The notes: generated by a model from the sequence alone, not told the origin. 64,000 bases of DNA from Strigamia acuminata (GCA_949358305.1 OX442322.1:2294001-2358000), one strand, 5' to 3'. Shown: positions 1 to 11,280, counted from the first letter of the stretch. Numbers and translations: made by a program.

Positions 1-1763
1 ATCTTATGCACCGCTGATGCGGAATGCGTTGTCCGCTCACACGTCCGGCCCAAACTGTCCAAAATGTTTCTACCGATCAAATTTGGCCCCCCGTTTGCCA
101 CAACCAAAATCTTGGCCGGTATTGCAGTTTTATCGTCCGCTAATACTACATTGATTCGACCGTAAACGTGTACCTTCTGTCCAGTGTATGTCCTCAAGGT
201 ATCGTTTGTGGGTTTTAAAAGCGGTGCTACGTTGTTATCTGGCCAAAGCTGGCTGTATGACTCCAATGTGATGAGAGTCTGCTCGCTTCCGGTGTCAACG
301 AGCATTTTGACCGGTTGACCGTCGAGACGCACCTCAATCTCAATCGGCGGGATCTTGTTGTCTTCGCTGGCGACCATAAACACGTAGTAATCGTCGTCAG
401 CCTGTTGTTGCTGTCTATTCTGAGCAGCTTGTTGTGTTCGTTGCTGTTGCTGATAATAATTTCCATATTGTTGCTGCCCGTACTGTTGCTGGCGATGATC
501 CCAGGCCTGGTCAACATCCTGATACAGTTGACCACTGTATCCACCTGGGATTTGGCTCAGCCGTTGCTGCTGCTGCTGTTGTTGTACGTGTTGTTGCTGC
601 TGTTGCAACCCTTGTTGCTGTTGATAGTGCTGCTGTTGTTGGTACGGCACCTGCCGTTGTGGGGAAAACTCAACATCCGTCTCAGACATCCAGTTTACTG
701 GCACACGTCGTTGACTAAACGGCGTAAAGTCTTCACAGGGGCGTTGTGCCCTGTCCTGTTGTTGGGCAGGGTCTGCTCTCATGCAGACCCTCGCCAGGTG
801 TCCCACACCTCCGCATCGATAACATTTGGCATCAGAAAAGGGGCACACCAGTCCCTTATGATCGCCACCACACCTCTTACATTTACCCGCCAGTTGGGCA
901 ATAGACATAGGTGAGCGATTTGTTACATTTCTCGTGTTCTGGCCAAAAGGCTGCCCACGCGACCTTCCACGGCCTGGGTTTGCAAATTGTCGGTTTGCAA
1001 CCACGTTGGGCTTAAATGGCTGGGCCTGAGTTTCCATCCTGTAGACTTCTGACAACCCTAGCGGTTGCGTTTTGTCCAGTTCAGGCGGTGAAACATTAAG
1101 CGCGGGGTCCTTCTGCTTCTTATACACAAGCTGCCCCTGGACTGCCGCTTCGGCAGCCAGTGCTAACTTGATGGCTTTGGCCAAGTCTAAAGTCTCCTCT
1201 TCAAGAAGACGTAGGCGCAGCTTATCATTGTTCACGCCAGTTATAAATTGCGTTAATATTGCCTCGTCATTTATGTCTCTTGATGAAAATTTACACAAAC
1301 GTGCTTGGGCCCGCAAATCGGCCACAAATTTGGCTATCGTCTCGCCTGGCTGACGTTTAATTCCCGCGAGTTTAAACTTCTGCACGTGTGGCCTGGTAAT
1401 CGCCTGGTAGTGCTCCGTCAGCTTCAAGATTATGTCGTCTAATGTTGCCTTTTCAATGGTTTCCGGGTAAATGAGGTCTCTTATCAGCCCGTAGACTTCT
1501 GTTCCAGCGACTGACGTAAGAAGCTTTTTCTGTTCCGTGTCTTTCACATGGTTGAGCACACAGAAATCCCTGAATTGGTGGACATACTGTGTCCACGCCT
1601 CCTCCGATTTTCCGGTGAAGGGGAGGATTGGGCCAAGTTGATGCGGCGGTCGGTCCACCTGTGCCTTGACCAGGGACGATATTGCGGCGATTAAATCCGC
1701 AGTAGATGCAGGCGCCGATGGCGTCACGGTCTCCATCGACGCTGTTTTCGTCGGATCGGTCAT
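1..1763 (-). CDS. Gypsy-1 Gag-protease polyprotein, 5' part, runs off the window
   Basis: Minus-strand Ty3/Gypsy polyprotein. I place the start at the ATG 1763-1761 (N-terminus MTDPTKTASMETV). Gag assembles the particle; the protease matures it. The frame passes through a capsid-like region (about residues 50-230), two zinc knuckles (C295-C298-H302-C307 and C314-C317-H322-C327), a glutamine-rich linker, and an aspartic protease motif L-V-D-T-G-S with the catalytic Asp at about residue 490 (nt 296-294). Codon arithmetic puts knuckles and protease in frame with the ATG. I saw no stop before the window edge, so RT and integrase should follow outside. The first knuckle has C-x2-C-x3-H-x4-C, one residue shorter than usual. 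Gag and protease share one frame, unlike Gypsy-2. Confidence 0.85.
   Translation of the reverse strand, partial: MTDPTKTASMETVTPSAPASTADLIAAISSLVKAQVDRPPHQLGPILPFTGKSEEAWTQYVHQFRDFCVLNHVKDTEQKKLLTSVAGTEVYGLIRDLIYPETIEKATLDDIILKLTEHYQAITRPHVQKFKLAGIKRQPGETIAKFVADLRAQARLCKFSSRDINDEAILTQFITGVNNDKLRLRLLEEETLDLAKAIKLALAAEAAVQGQLVYKKQKDPALNVSPPELDKTQPLGLSEVYRMETQAQPFKPNVVANRQFANPGRGRSRGQPFGQNTRNVTNRSPMSIAQLAGKCKRCGGDHKGLVCPFSDAKCYRCGGVGHLARVCMRADPAQQQDRAQRPCEDFTPFSQRRVPVNWMSETDVEFSPQRQVPYQQQQHYQQQQGLQQQQQHVQQQQQQQRLSQIPGGYSGQLYQDVDQAWDHRQQQYGQQQYGNYYQQQQRTQQAAQNRQQQQADDDYYVFMVASEDNKIPPIEIEVRLDGQPVKMLVDTGSEQTLITLESYSQLWPDNNVAPLLKPTNDTLRTYTGQKVHVYGRINVVLADDKTAIPAKILVVANGGPNLIGRNILDSLGRTCERTTHSASAVHK
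370..665 (-). repeat. CAA/CAG-rich tract coding poly-glutamine linker of Gypsy-1
   Basis: On the minus strand this stretch reads mostly CAA and CAG codons, giving interrupted runs of up to six or seven glutamines between the second zinc knuckle and the protease. It is a low-complexity coding repeat inside the Gypsy-1 polyprotein. The plus-strand ORFs over it are leucine- or valine-rich shadows. Confidence 0.75.
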
Positions 1764-1919
1764 TTTTCCAACCAAGAAACAAAGCAAATAATCAGTTCTA
1801 AATACCAAGCTTAACATGCAAAATAATGATACGTATCTCAACCATCGTGGCCCGGTGCGGCAGCCCATGGGTTCGAATCCTCGAATCAACTTGTATCAGG
1901 CTTTTACTCGTCGCCAACT

Positions 1920-2213
1920 TGTCGGATTTTTGGATTAATAAAAAGTCGGTTTTTCTGCACGTAACAACTCATTTATTTGTAACAGGTTCGGTTCAATACT
2001 TGCGCGCTTTGCGCATCAATTTTACTCAAGTTTTTACTCGTTCGTTGCGAGCTTTTTACATCGCTTGCTTACATGTTTATGTTCGTATATCGGAATGCGT
2101 ATTGTTACATTTTACACGCCAAATCATATTATTACGTTCGCGCGCGTTCACTATTAATTTGATACAGTTTTATTACAAAATAATTCAAATTTTAAAGGAT
2201 TCGCAATGTGACA
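1920..2213 (-). mobile_element. 5' LTR of Gypsy-1 (first copy)
   Basis: On the minus strand the segment opens TGTCACATTG and closes CCGACA, so it has TG...CA ends with TGTC/GACA inverted tips, and an AATAAA lies inside. It is followed by AGTTGGCGACGAG, the likely primer site, and then by the gag leader and ATG 1763. I could not assign the primer tRNA. A second copy lies at about 2840-3107 because of a tandem duplication; that copy lacks about 27 bp near 3043. Confidence 0.6.
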
Positions 2214-2218
2214 AACCC

Positions 2219-2477
2219 CACACTCCTCACCATTCACCACGTTGATCCTCAGTGCTATGGTAGAGTCCGTAGTGCAGCCTCGATGAGCGGATACGCGGGT
2301 CGCAGGTAAACGCGACATGAATGTTAAGTCGAACCGACCACGTCACACATTGGACTTCTGCCCAGTGTGTGACGGGTCAATTGCCGGTGCGGCGCGCCTT
2401 CGTGGCGCCCCTGCAACGGGTAACGGGATTCCCCATACCCCTAGACAACGACAATAAAGGCCAACCGACCAATATTG
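2219..2477 (+). mobile_element. LTR fragment of Gypsy-3 type, copy 1
   Basis: From ACTCCTCACCATTCACCACG this plus-strand stretch resembles the second half of the Gypsy-3 LTR (compare 13289-13538), including the AATAAAGGCCAACC polyadenylation segment, with scattered substitutions. It lies against the end of the Gypsy-1 LTR and stops at the tandem-duplication joint. Confidence 0.65.
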
Positions 2478-3114
2478 TGGAAAGAAATCCCTGAATTGGT
2501 GGACATACTGTGTCCACGCCTCCTCCGATTTTCCGGTGAAGGGGAGGATTGTGCCAAGTTGATGCGGCGGTCGGTCCACCTGTGCCTTGACCAGGGACGA
2601 TATTGCGGCGATTAAATCCGCAGTAGATGCAGGCGCCGATGGCGTCACGGTCTCCATCGACGCTGTTTTCGTCGGATCGGTCATTTTTCCAACCAAGAAA
2701 CAAAGCAAATAATCAGTTCTAAATACCAAGCTTAACATGCAAAATAATGATACGTATCTCAACCATCGTGGCCCGGTGCGGCAGCCCATGGGTTCGAATC
2801 CTCGAATCAACTTGTATCAGGCTTTTACTCGTCGCCAACTTGTCGGATTTTTGGATTAATAAAAAGTCGGTTTTTCTGCACGTAACAACTCATTTATTTG
2901 TAACAGGTTCGGTTCAATACTTGCGCGCTTTGCGCATCAATTTTACTCAAGTTTTTACTCGTTCGTTGCGAGCTTTTTACATCGCTTGCTTACATGTTTA
3001 TGTTCGTATATCGGAATGCGTATTGTTACATTTTACACGCCAGGTGTATTAATTTGATACAGTTTTATTACAAAATAATTCAAATTTTAAAGGATTCGCA
3101 ATGCGACAAACCCC

Positions 3115-3462
3115 ACACTCCTCACCATTCACCACGTTGATCCTCAGTGCTATGGTAGAGTCCGTAGTGCAGCCTCGATGAGCGGATACGCGGGTCGCAG
3201 GTAAACGCGACATGAATGTTAAGTCGAACCGACCACGTCACACATTGGACTTCTGCCCAGTGTGTGACGGGTCGGTTGCCGGTGCGGCGCGCCTTCGTGG
3301 CGCCCCTGCAACGGGTAACGGGATTCCCCATACCCCTAGACAACGACAATAAAGGCCAACCAACCAATATTGTGGAAATTTTTGTTATTATTACGTGAAG
3401 TATGCGTCCCTACCCAGTGTTATTAGTCCCCTAGTTACATTGGCGAGACCATACCAGTCACA
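3115..3462 (+). mobile_element. LTR fragment of Gypsy-3 type, copy 2, with intact 3' tip
   Basis: Duplicate of the 2219-2477 fragment, but it continues to the LTR 3' end (CCAGTCACA at 3462), matching the tip of the 593-bp Gypsy-3 LTR. It is clearly more diverged from the Gypsy-3 LTRs than those are from each other, so it is an older or different subfamily. Nothing recognisable follows from 3463 to 3590. Confidence 0.7.
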
Positions 3463-3699
3463 ATTGACTGATATAATTCACGTGTACAATCAATTTGTTT
3501 AAATTTTATTAAATCTCTAATTTTATACAATATTCAAATTATCCTAAGTAATCTCATTAAATATTCATAGCTATTTCTATTAATTTTCAAAATTAAATGA
3601 CCGGGCTGAAGTTGGCACCACATTCACATTCGCCCAAACTACAGATAGAACAAATCCCAAATTTTTTTTTACCACGGATTTCAATGATTTTTACACCAA

Positions 3700-4200
3700 A
3701 AAATAGAGGACTTTCTCTTTAACAAACCCTGAAAAGCACAACTCTCTACCCCTCTTGGTTATCAAGCGGCGACCGTTTCAATATGGCGCAAAAAAAGACT
3801 TGTCCTAAATTTCCGAATGTTGTGCCACAACTTCAAATTAAAATATTTCGAAAACGTAACGACGGATTTTTTTTCTTGAAAAAGCAAATGAAAGAGGACA
3901 TTCTCCTCTACAAACCCTGAAAAGCACAACACTGCAGCCCTCTTAGTTTTCGAGCGGTGACCGTTTCAATATGGCGCCCCAAAAAAAGACTTGTCCTAAA
4001 TTTTCGAATGTCGTGCCACAACTTCAAATTAAAATATTTCGAAAACCTGACAACGGATTTCTTTTTTTAAAAAACCAAATGAAAGAGGACATTCTCCTCT
4101 ACAAACCCTGAAAAGCACAACACTGCAGCCCTCTTAGTTTCGAGCGGCGATTGTTTCAATATGGCGCAACTGTGGTGGCCCAGCTTCAAAGTGGAATATT
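3700..4200. repeat. Subterminal tandem repeats, left end of MULE
   Basis: A unit of roughly 190 bp, containing CAAACCCTGAAAAGCACAAC, the phrase GACCGTTTCAATATGGCGC and GACTTGTCCTAAATTT, recurs about two and a half times. The right end (about 8560-8830) has the same unit one and a half times, inverted. The repeats are part of the long TIRs. Subterminal repeats often bind transposase; no evidence for that here beyond position. Confidence 0.75.
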
Positions 4201-4225
4201 TCAACAACTTGACCATTGAGCGAGT

Positions 4226-7200
4226 TCATTTAATTAAAATTACATGATTTATGATAAAATTTTCTGGAATATTATCTACTTTAAATTCTTTTAATTCTGG
4301 ATCCATGTCGTCGTACAAAAACCATACGCCTCCTATTTTTACAATCGCTACAAAGTGATTTCGATTTGGTTGATTGAATGTTATTGCCAGAATTTTGTAA
4401 TTAGCATTACCAATTTTATATGAAGATGGTATATCACTTATTTTAGTACTAAATACCAAGTAACGAAATATCAAAACTGGTGAGATTGTTCTGAATTGCA
4501 TATTGCGTTTTCGAATTCCATGGCAGTTGCTTGTTTTGCAATGACCCTCATCACTTTCCCCAATCCACATTTTATTTGATTCCAACTGTAAAAGTTGTAA
4601 GAAGCCATCATCTGAATCTGTTTTTTGGTGTGAACTATCTGCAGAACATGTTGTAATTATGTTTCTCACTTGAAATTCTTTTTGAAATACTGTGACAAAC
4701 CTGCTTTCCTCACTTCCAAAGCAATCGATAATCTTAGAAGTTGGAATTGATAATTTCAGAGCTTCTGTTAACCAATGCAACCTTGCTTGCACAAATTCTT
4801 TTTTATCTAACAGTATGTTAATTTGTGTAAGTGCTGAAGCTAAGAAATTATCAGACATTAAAAAGAACTCTTTTACTGTGGTATCAATATTTAATGCAAA
4901 GTTTACAATAGATAGCAATCCATCTAAAGAACAGGTGTTCTGTAAAGTGATTTTTGCGTACTTATCCCAATAGAACCAGCCCAAGGAATTGAGATAAAAA
5001 TATCAAGACCTAACATGGGATGTATTTTTAATTTTGAATGCGATGAATAGTATTTTGATGTTTTAGGTTTACTTTTATTCCATTTTTCTTGATATAAATC
5101 AAAATCATCAAGTTTCATACTCTTACATCTTTTTTTGGAATTTTTTAGATTTTTAACGTTGAGTTCATGTGAAAATTTTAACACTCTCCCTTCAATCATT
5201 GGCTGTGCTTTTCGAATAAACCATGCGGGCTTTAAATGTAGTTTTTGCTGCAACTCATCCTGCTTAACAATTTTAAACCAGTTTTCCACTGAGTTATTTG
5301 TGTCTCTAGTAACACCATCTAGCATCAAACCACTCCAAAAAGGATAATAGGGAAAATATTGATTGAGAAGTAGTTTTTTTACATCTTCATTACATAAATC
5401 ATTGCTTTCCAATGAAGAGATATCATTTTGGGCTTCACATTCTGCTTTTTTAGTTATCTTCTTAAAGTATGATAAAATGGAGATGATGATTTAATGGTAC
5501 TTGAAGATTCATTCCCTGTTTCAAAACCTTCTAGGAATGAGTACTGCTCCATTGCCTCTGCTTTGATATGTTCATTTAATATCATACATGTGAGATTTTT
5601 AAAGTGTTCTTTCATAATATTGGTCTTCATTTTTGACTGTAGAACAATCATCAAAGATGTAACAACATTTCCTGCTGATTTCACACAAGTTGTGTTTTGT
5701 AAATATGCAAAACATTGCATAAAAAATTCTTGCAGGGTTTGCTAAGACCAAATTTGCTTAGTGATTTTCCAAATTTATTTATGGTATGCGCTGCACAAAC
5801 GTGAACAACAATAATTTCTGATGGCTGTGTTTTTTCAGCATCTGAATAACTCCAACAGTAGTTCAAATACTGTGAAGCATCTTTTTTGTTGAAGATTCTA
5901 AGAACACTTTGGATTAAAGCCCAACTAAAATCTGTTACAATTCGGGAAAAAGGCAAGCAACGTCCAAGTAATTTGCAATGATATTGTAATTTGTCCAGAA
6001 ATAGTGAGATTGTGTGAACAGTGTGATCACTAGATAGCAATCCAGCAATCTCAATAGGGGAACTTATCTTATTTGGGTGCTTAGCAACTAGTGCATAATA
6101 AAATACCTTTTTCTCAACGTTTGGCAGCTTAGCAATGATGGAACCAGTTGCATCAAAATACAAAACTGTTTTTTTACATTGAAGTTTACTGAGAGCAAAA
6201 AGAAGATTTATTTGTTCATCAGTAAATAAAATTACTCTAAAAGGTGTAGAATGTAATTCTTGGATATAATTACTAAACCTTGGGAGGAGAGAAAACTTGG
6301 TTTGCAGTGCCCTTAAGTCATTAAAAAAGTCTTTGTGCAAGTCCTCGTTTAATTCATTTTCACTCTTAATTTTTTGATAAACTGGTAGGTTTTTTGTCAA
6401 TGTTGTATTACCAGCAATAAGAGTTTCTATTGCAACTTTGGTGTACTGACTGGCAAAATGAGAACTGGGGAATTTATTTTGTAAAATTACTGCAGTGTCT
6501 TTCCTCTTTTGGCCTTTTAAAGGTCGAGAGTGAATGTCTTCCCTCGCATGACAAAATTCTCCAGTAGATATTACTTTTACAATTACATCAGTATGCATGT
6601 CCGGAATTTTTTCAATTACAAAAGTAAAAAATAAACAATTTGCATGGCGGCAATGTGCTTTAGCAGTAATGAACTTGCAACTTTTCTTTCTGGAATTAAA
6701 TCTCTGTATATAGTGACGCTCAAATATAGGAACACAATAAATATTTTGTTCAGATAATTTGTCCGAAAATAAAATAGTCCATTCTCCTCGCAACCTTAAT
6801 ACCCTCTTTTCCAGTGGGCACATGCTATTCCACTCAGCACTGCTAATTTTGAAATCAAAATTTAAAGGTGGACATTGTATAGAAACATTATCAATGCATT
6901 TTAGAACACAGACATTTTTGGAATTTTTAGCAATCACATTTAAGTCTGAAGAATGTAAGATATAACTGTTAAAAGCACCTAAATCAGTATTTAAGTTGCA
7001 GTTATTAGTAGTATCATCACTTGACTCGCTAATTGCATTGCTACTTATGGTATCATTTTCAGAACATATCAATGGATCAATGTGTTGACATATATTGTAG
7101 TCATCTACATGACCATCAGTACATTTTAATGAATTTTCAGCCTGCTCTGTGATCTGATTCAAAGTTTCTAAAGCAGAACAACTTGAATTAGTATTTGGAT

Positions 7201-7732
7201 CAACAGGTTCAGAGAATTTATCATCACAGAAAGAACAAATGTATGTACTGATTAATTGAACTTGAGTAACAGATCTGTTTTCATTAACACATTTAAAATG
7301 GAACCAATTTAAACAACAATCACAATGAACCATTTTACTTCCCCTTACACTTAAAGTGTTACACACAAAACACATTCTGCTACCAGCACCATCTTCAGTT
7401 TGTGAGTGCACAGAATTAAGAAAAAATGGAACAATTAATTTTTCTTGTTCTTTCAGCTTATCAAGCAAAATCAAATCTTTGTTTATGTAATTTTTATGAA
7501 CTTCTGTTTTTAAACCAAAAGTATTCGTTTTATATGCAATGTATAACCACTTTTCAATTTTTTTGTTACAAGAAAATTTATACTCTGCTAGATCAACATT
7601 TACTTTTTTCCAAAGAACACTACCAGATTGAAAATCATTATCACAAGTAGCATGTTTCACAATAATTAATGCTAGATTGTGTGGAGAGATTTTATCCCAT
7701 TTCCCCTTAGTAGTTGTTGAATCTCTACCCAT
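4226..7732 (-). pseudogene. MULE-like transposase with PHD finger and cysteine-peptidase-like C-terminus, frameshifted
   Basis: From ATG 7732 a 683-codon frame runs to 5681, then continues in other frames (5720-5454, 5412-4924, 4984-4226) after frameshifts near 5700 and 4970 and a stop at 5454. In order: N-terminal region; a PHD-type zinc finger at about residues 119-174 (C-x2-C, C-x2-C, H-x2-C, C-x2-C spacing); a DDE-like core with LYFDATGS (Asp about 527), VTDFSW (Asp about 601) and a C-x3-H pair (HVCAAH); a conserved-looking RDTNNSVENWFK block; finally a segment with LQNTCSLDGLL (Cys 18 of the last frame) and NHFVAIVKIGG (His 210) followed by LYDD, which resembles the Cys and His boxes of ubiquitin-specific peptidases. 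The last assignment is inference. No intron is evident. Confidence 0.75.
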
Positions 7733-7779
7733 TATATATAAATTGTTTATAAAAATTCAATATATATTTGGTTCAGAAC

Positions 7780-8540
7780 CAGGATTACTAAGAAAACAAC
7801 CAGAAAAAACAAACCAAATGCTTAAAATGAAAACAAATGATTTAAATTAAACCAAATGGTTTAAATTAAACCAAATAATTAAAATCGAACCAAATGAAAT
7901 GCCTGATAACCAAGCAAAATTTAGCAGAAATGCAGCTTGATTTTTGGTCAGACAAAACTGAATTCGAATCAAATGGAATTATTCGAAGCCAAATTGAAAT
8001 TAACAAAATGGGCTAATAATCGAACCAGATGACTAAAATCGAATAAATGAAAAATGTCCAACACCAAATGAAAAACTGAATGGAAAAAATCAAACCAAAT
8101 GAAATGCCAGATAACCAAGCAAAATTCAGTAGAAATGCAGCTTGATTTTTGGTCAGACAAAACTGAATTCAAATCAAATGGAATTATTCGAAGCCAAATT
8201 GAAATTAACAAAATGGGCTAATTATCGAACCAGATGACCAAAATCGAATAAATGAAAAATTTCCAACACCAAATGGAAAATTTTCAGTGTGAGAGACTGA
8301 CTGATTGTGGTGAAAGTTCAGTGCAGACTAAATATGCTTTGTTGCAAGGGTACTTATATACCAAAAGGGATTTGGGTTACAACACCTGTATCAATTTTCT
8401 CCTCTTCTAAAGATAAAAAGAATTTCCTCATTCCAACAAGAATATCAAACAAAATTGGATTGCTCAAATCAAATAAAATTATTCAAACCAAATGAAATGG
8501 ATTAAAAAGAACAAAAAATATTAAAAACCAAATAAAAAAT
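7780..8540. repeat. Internal AACCAAATG-rich tandem repeat of MULE, upstream of the transposase
   Basis: Between the transposase ATG (7732) and the right TIR the sequence is rich in AACCAAATG-like words. A unit of about 200 bp with GATAACCAAGCAAAATT and GAATTATTCGAAGCC is present twice (about 7895-8090 and 8100-8290). It occupies the leader/promoter side of the gene. No coding potential seen. Confidence 0.7.
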
Positions 8541-8959
8541 ATCAAACAGTAAAAGGTTTTGTTGCGAAATATTGAAACGGTCGCCGCTCGATAACTAAGA
8601 GGGCTGCAGTGTTGTCCTTTTCAGGATTTGTAGAGGAGAATGTCTTCTTTAATTTGGTTTTTCAAAAAAAGAAATCCGTTGTCAGGTTTTCGAAATATTT
8701 TAATTTGAAGTTGTGGCACGACATTCGGAAATTTAGGACAAGTCTTTTTTTGCGCCATATTGAAACGGTCGCCGCTCGATAACCAAGAGGGGTAGAGAGT
8801 TGTGCTTTTCAGGGTTTGTTAAGGAGAAAGTCCTCTATTTTTTGGTGTAAAAATCATTGAAATCCGTGGTAAAAAAAAAAATTGGGATTTGTTCTATCTG
8901 TAGTTTGGGCGAATGTGAATGTGGTGCCAACTTCAGCCCGGTAATTAAATGCTAAGTTA

Positions 8960-9831
8960 TGTGGCAAGGTCGTTTTTGCGGATCGAGAGAATTCAATGTG
9001 GAAATGTGAAATAATATGTGAAACTCCATCTTTATAATTAAAATTGTTTATTAAGTAAACAGAATAAATGAATAATAATTAAAAGAGAAAAAATGGTATT
9101 TAATTCGCCTTCTCTAAGGCAGGCTCACGCCAAATCTAACCTACAAAATAGGCCTATGTAACACAGTACATAGCCTAGCTAAAAATAATCTAAAGCAAAA
9201 TACACTCAACTAACAGTATGTTTCTATCCAATCAATTAAAGTAGACAAATGGAAGAAAAATGGATTTTAGGCAATCAAATGTGGTACTTACAATTAACAT
9301 AGTAGGACTTGAAATTCACACACACAAACACAATTGTTCACTTGAGTATTTGGTAGATTCAGTTGACTTCAACATGGCACTTGGTTGGTGGTTTCAATTA
9401 GATACATGAAGACTCAAAAGTGGTTTCCTTGGATGTCCAAAATTGTTCTATGTTGGGTGACCAAACTCCATCAAAGTAGGTGTTCTCAGCAAGAGAATAT
9501 TGGAGCCAACTCAGCAACTGAGAGAGATGTTCACTGCTTGAAAAAGTGTGTGCAACTGTGCTTTCACTGCTTTTTCACAGGTGTTAAAATTATGCATTCC
9601 AACCCCTGCTAATCCGGCAGTGTCATCTCATATGCTAGTTCTCATGTACACTCAAGAGAAACTGAGGTACTTAACTCCTCCTACTCTCTAATTACTTAAT
9701 TGCTCAAGTTCTGAGAAACGAATGACTCATCAACAGGTGCATGAGTGTCTAAAATGGTGTCCAACAATAAAACAGTACATTTGATGTGCATTGCAGTGCT
9801 GCACTGGGGCTGCCATATTTTGCTCGTGACA
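8960..9831 (-). mobile_element. 3' LTR of Gypsy-2
   Basis: 872 bp, same length as the 5' LTR at 31185-32056 and very similar, with a few percent of visible substitutions or less. On the minus strand it is preceded by the purine-rich TCAGGGGAGA (9832-9841), the polypurine tract that primes plus-strand synthesis. Confidence 0.85.
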
Positions 9832-10659
9832 TCTCCCCTGACGAAAACAACTCCAAGTCCTACGAGTGTTTGAGTCACAACTCTTTCCAGTCCTCTGGAA
9901 TGTCTTCACTGCAACACATCAAACCACACAAAATGCAATCCATACAAAAACATCCAAATAACAAACAAAACAAAAAAAAATGCAAGTAAACCAATAAATA
10001 CAATAACAACATCACCATTTGCCAACTTTCAACACGACAATTCATCAAAACGTGTAATAAAACAACTTTCACAAAAACGTCGTATTAAATCAACGACTGG
10101 TAATACACAAAATTCTGTGATGATAATTTTCGTCATAATACGGAACAACAAAAGTCTATTCAATAAAATAATCCACCACCAATTACTTGGAAAATTCACA
10201 ATAAGTCAAAAAAAAATATTCCGAAATATTATCGGTAAAATTCCAAAACAATGTATTTGTCAAAATACCAAAATTGTAAAAAAAAGAGAAAAGATTCAAC
10301 AAAGATGAGAAAACAAAAGGCAAAAAAAAATACCCCAATACACTTAATTATTAAGTGTTTGTAAAGAATATACAAAAAGGGTCATCAAGACTGCATAACT
10401 CTCCCCCCTTTAATCCCCTCGTTAATCCCCCTATTGTCTTGACTCATGGAATGCAAGGTGGATCTGTATCCATGTCATTCCTATGGGTGTCATACTGATT
10501 TTGACACTGATTGGCAAAACCCAATCTACTAGGATTAGCAAGAACCAATCCAAATCAAAAAATTTTCTAAAACTCAACTTCCCGTTTGCATTGCAATTCG
10601 AAATTTTTACAATCACTCCAAACACAATCCCAATTCTGTCCCCACCGCAACCTACAACA
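9832..10659. other. Gypsy-2 3' non-coding region
   Basis: Lies between the 3' LTR and the antisense gene. It holds the polypurine tract at its left edge and AT-rich sequence with A-runs. No ORF with credible coding character is seen on either strand. If the antisense gene is real, its promoter and 5' UTR should be here. No clear TATA box was found. Confidence 0.5.
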
Positions 10660-11277
10660 ATGGACAACATCACCAACCACTCGATTGACGACAATGTCTG
10701 CGCGCGGGACGAGCTTCTACACTTTGGTTCAACCGACGATCGGGCGGAAAATTTCGATGAATCGGAATTCCCGTTTGATCACCTCGACGTCAGCGTGGAT
10801 GGCCACGCGCTTGTTTCATCTCTCACGGTGTTGCCTGCCGGCATGGAAAACCCGTCAGCAGCGCACTCACAGGCCTATGATTACGCATTTCTCGACCAAC
10901 CGTCCTCCGACGATGAATGTGACGAATATTTCGCTGAGGAACTGGCCCTAAACGGCGTATCGGGCCCAAGTATTACGCTTGTCAATTCCCCTGGCCTCGA
11001 AATATACCGCTTTGGCCCTGCAGGTCCTTATTCCGCACTCAACCAACCGTAAGTACCTTCATATCTCGAACATGACCAATTCCAATAAAAAAAAAATTCC
11101 TTTATCCACGCATCGAGATAATGGCGCCTGTAATTCCAAATTTCTTTCTCCGTGCTAAACTTTCTTCCCTTTTGCAGCGTTGACACCATCGAACCTATGG
11201 ATGACATTGGCGAAATTTCCCAACGTCTGGAGAACCAAACGCTTGCCGATGACGCCGACGCACCACCCCCATGCTAA
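10660..11277 (+). CDS. Two-exon acidic protein gene antisense to Gypsy-2 (162 aa), unknown function
   Basis: Plus-strand gene in the 3' region of minus-strand Gypsy-2. Exon 1 runs from ATG 10660 to 11048. The intron 11049-11177 (129 bp) has GTAAGT at the donor and a pyrimidine-rich run ending TTTTGCAG at the acceptor. Exon 2 (11178-11277) ends in TAA. Exons total 489 nt, 162 codons plus stop, and splicing rescues the frame that otherwise stops at 11050. AATAAA follows the stop at once (11281-11286). The product is strongly acidic (many Asp/Glu), without knuckles, membrane segments or signal peptide. I recognise no family. Codon use is GC-richer than the AT-rich flanks. It could be an element accessory gene or a captured host fragment; chance is less likely given the splice signals. 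Confidence 0.55.
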
Positions 11278-11280
11278 TCG

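Larger units (their letters stand above)
1564..3378. repeat. Tandem duplication of about 0.9 kb (1564-2484 and 2485-3378)
   Basis: The sequence from 1564 to about 2484 (Gypsy-1 gag start, leader, LTR and the adjoining LTR fragment) repeats from 2485 to 3378 at an offset of 921. The copies differ by a few substitutions and one deletion in copy 2. A short shared string (GAAATCC) lies at the junction. As a result gag residues 1 to about 67 are present twice, and the second gag copy is cut off at 2485. Confidence 0.85.
3600..8942 (-). mobile_element. Mutator-like (MULE) DNA transposon, 5.3 kb, 9-bp TSD
   Basis: Terminal inverted repeats start ACCGGGCTGAAGTTGGCACC at 3600 and end with its reverse complement at 8942. 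They stay alignable for roughly 250-350 bp. Both ends are flanked by AATTAAATG (3591-3599 and 8943-8951), a 9-bp target duplication. Long TIRs and a 9-bp duplication are the pattern of the Mutator superfamily. The single coding region lies on the minus strand and is broken, so this copy is not autonomous now. Assignment to Mutator rests on TSD, TIR and transposase layout, not on a database match. Confidence 0.85.

Noticed and set aside
315-914. Long plus-strand ORF rich in leucine
   Set aside because: It is the antisense shadow of the CAA/CAG-rich Gag linker; the minus frame has zinc knuckles and protease.
1826-1895. tRNA-like words (TGGCCCGGTGC and GGTTCGAATCC, resembling A and B boxes)
   Set aside because: The boxes are only about a dozen bases apart and no cloverleaf can be formed; it lies in the Gypsy-1 leader next to the primer site.
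9385-9612. 75-codon ORF repeated at 31610-31837
   Set aside because: Lies in both Gypsy-2 LTRs, antisense to transcription; shared through LTR identity.
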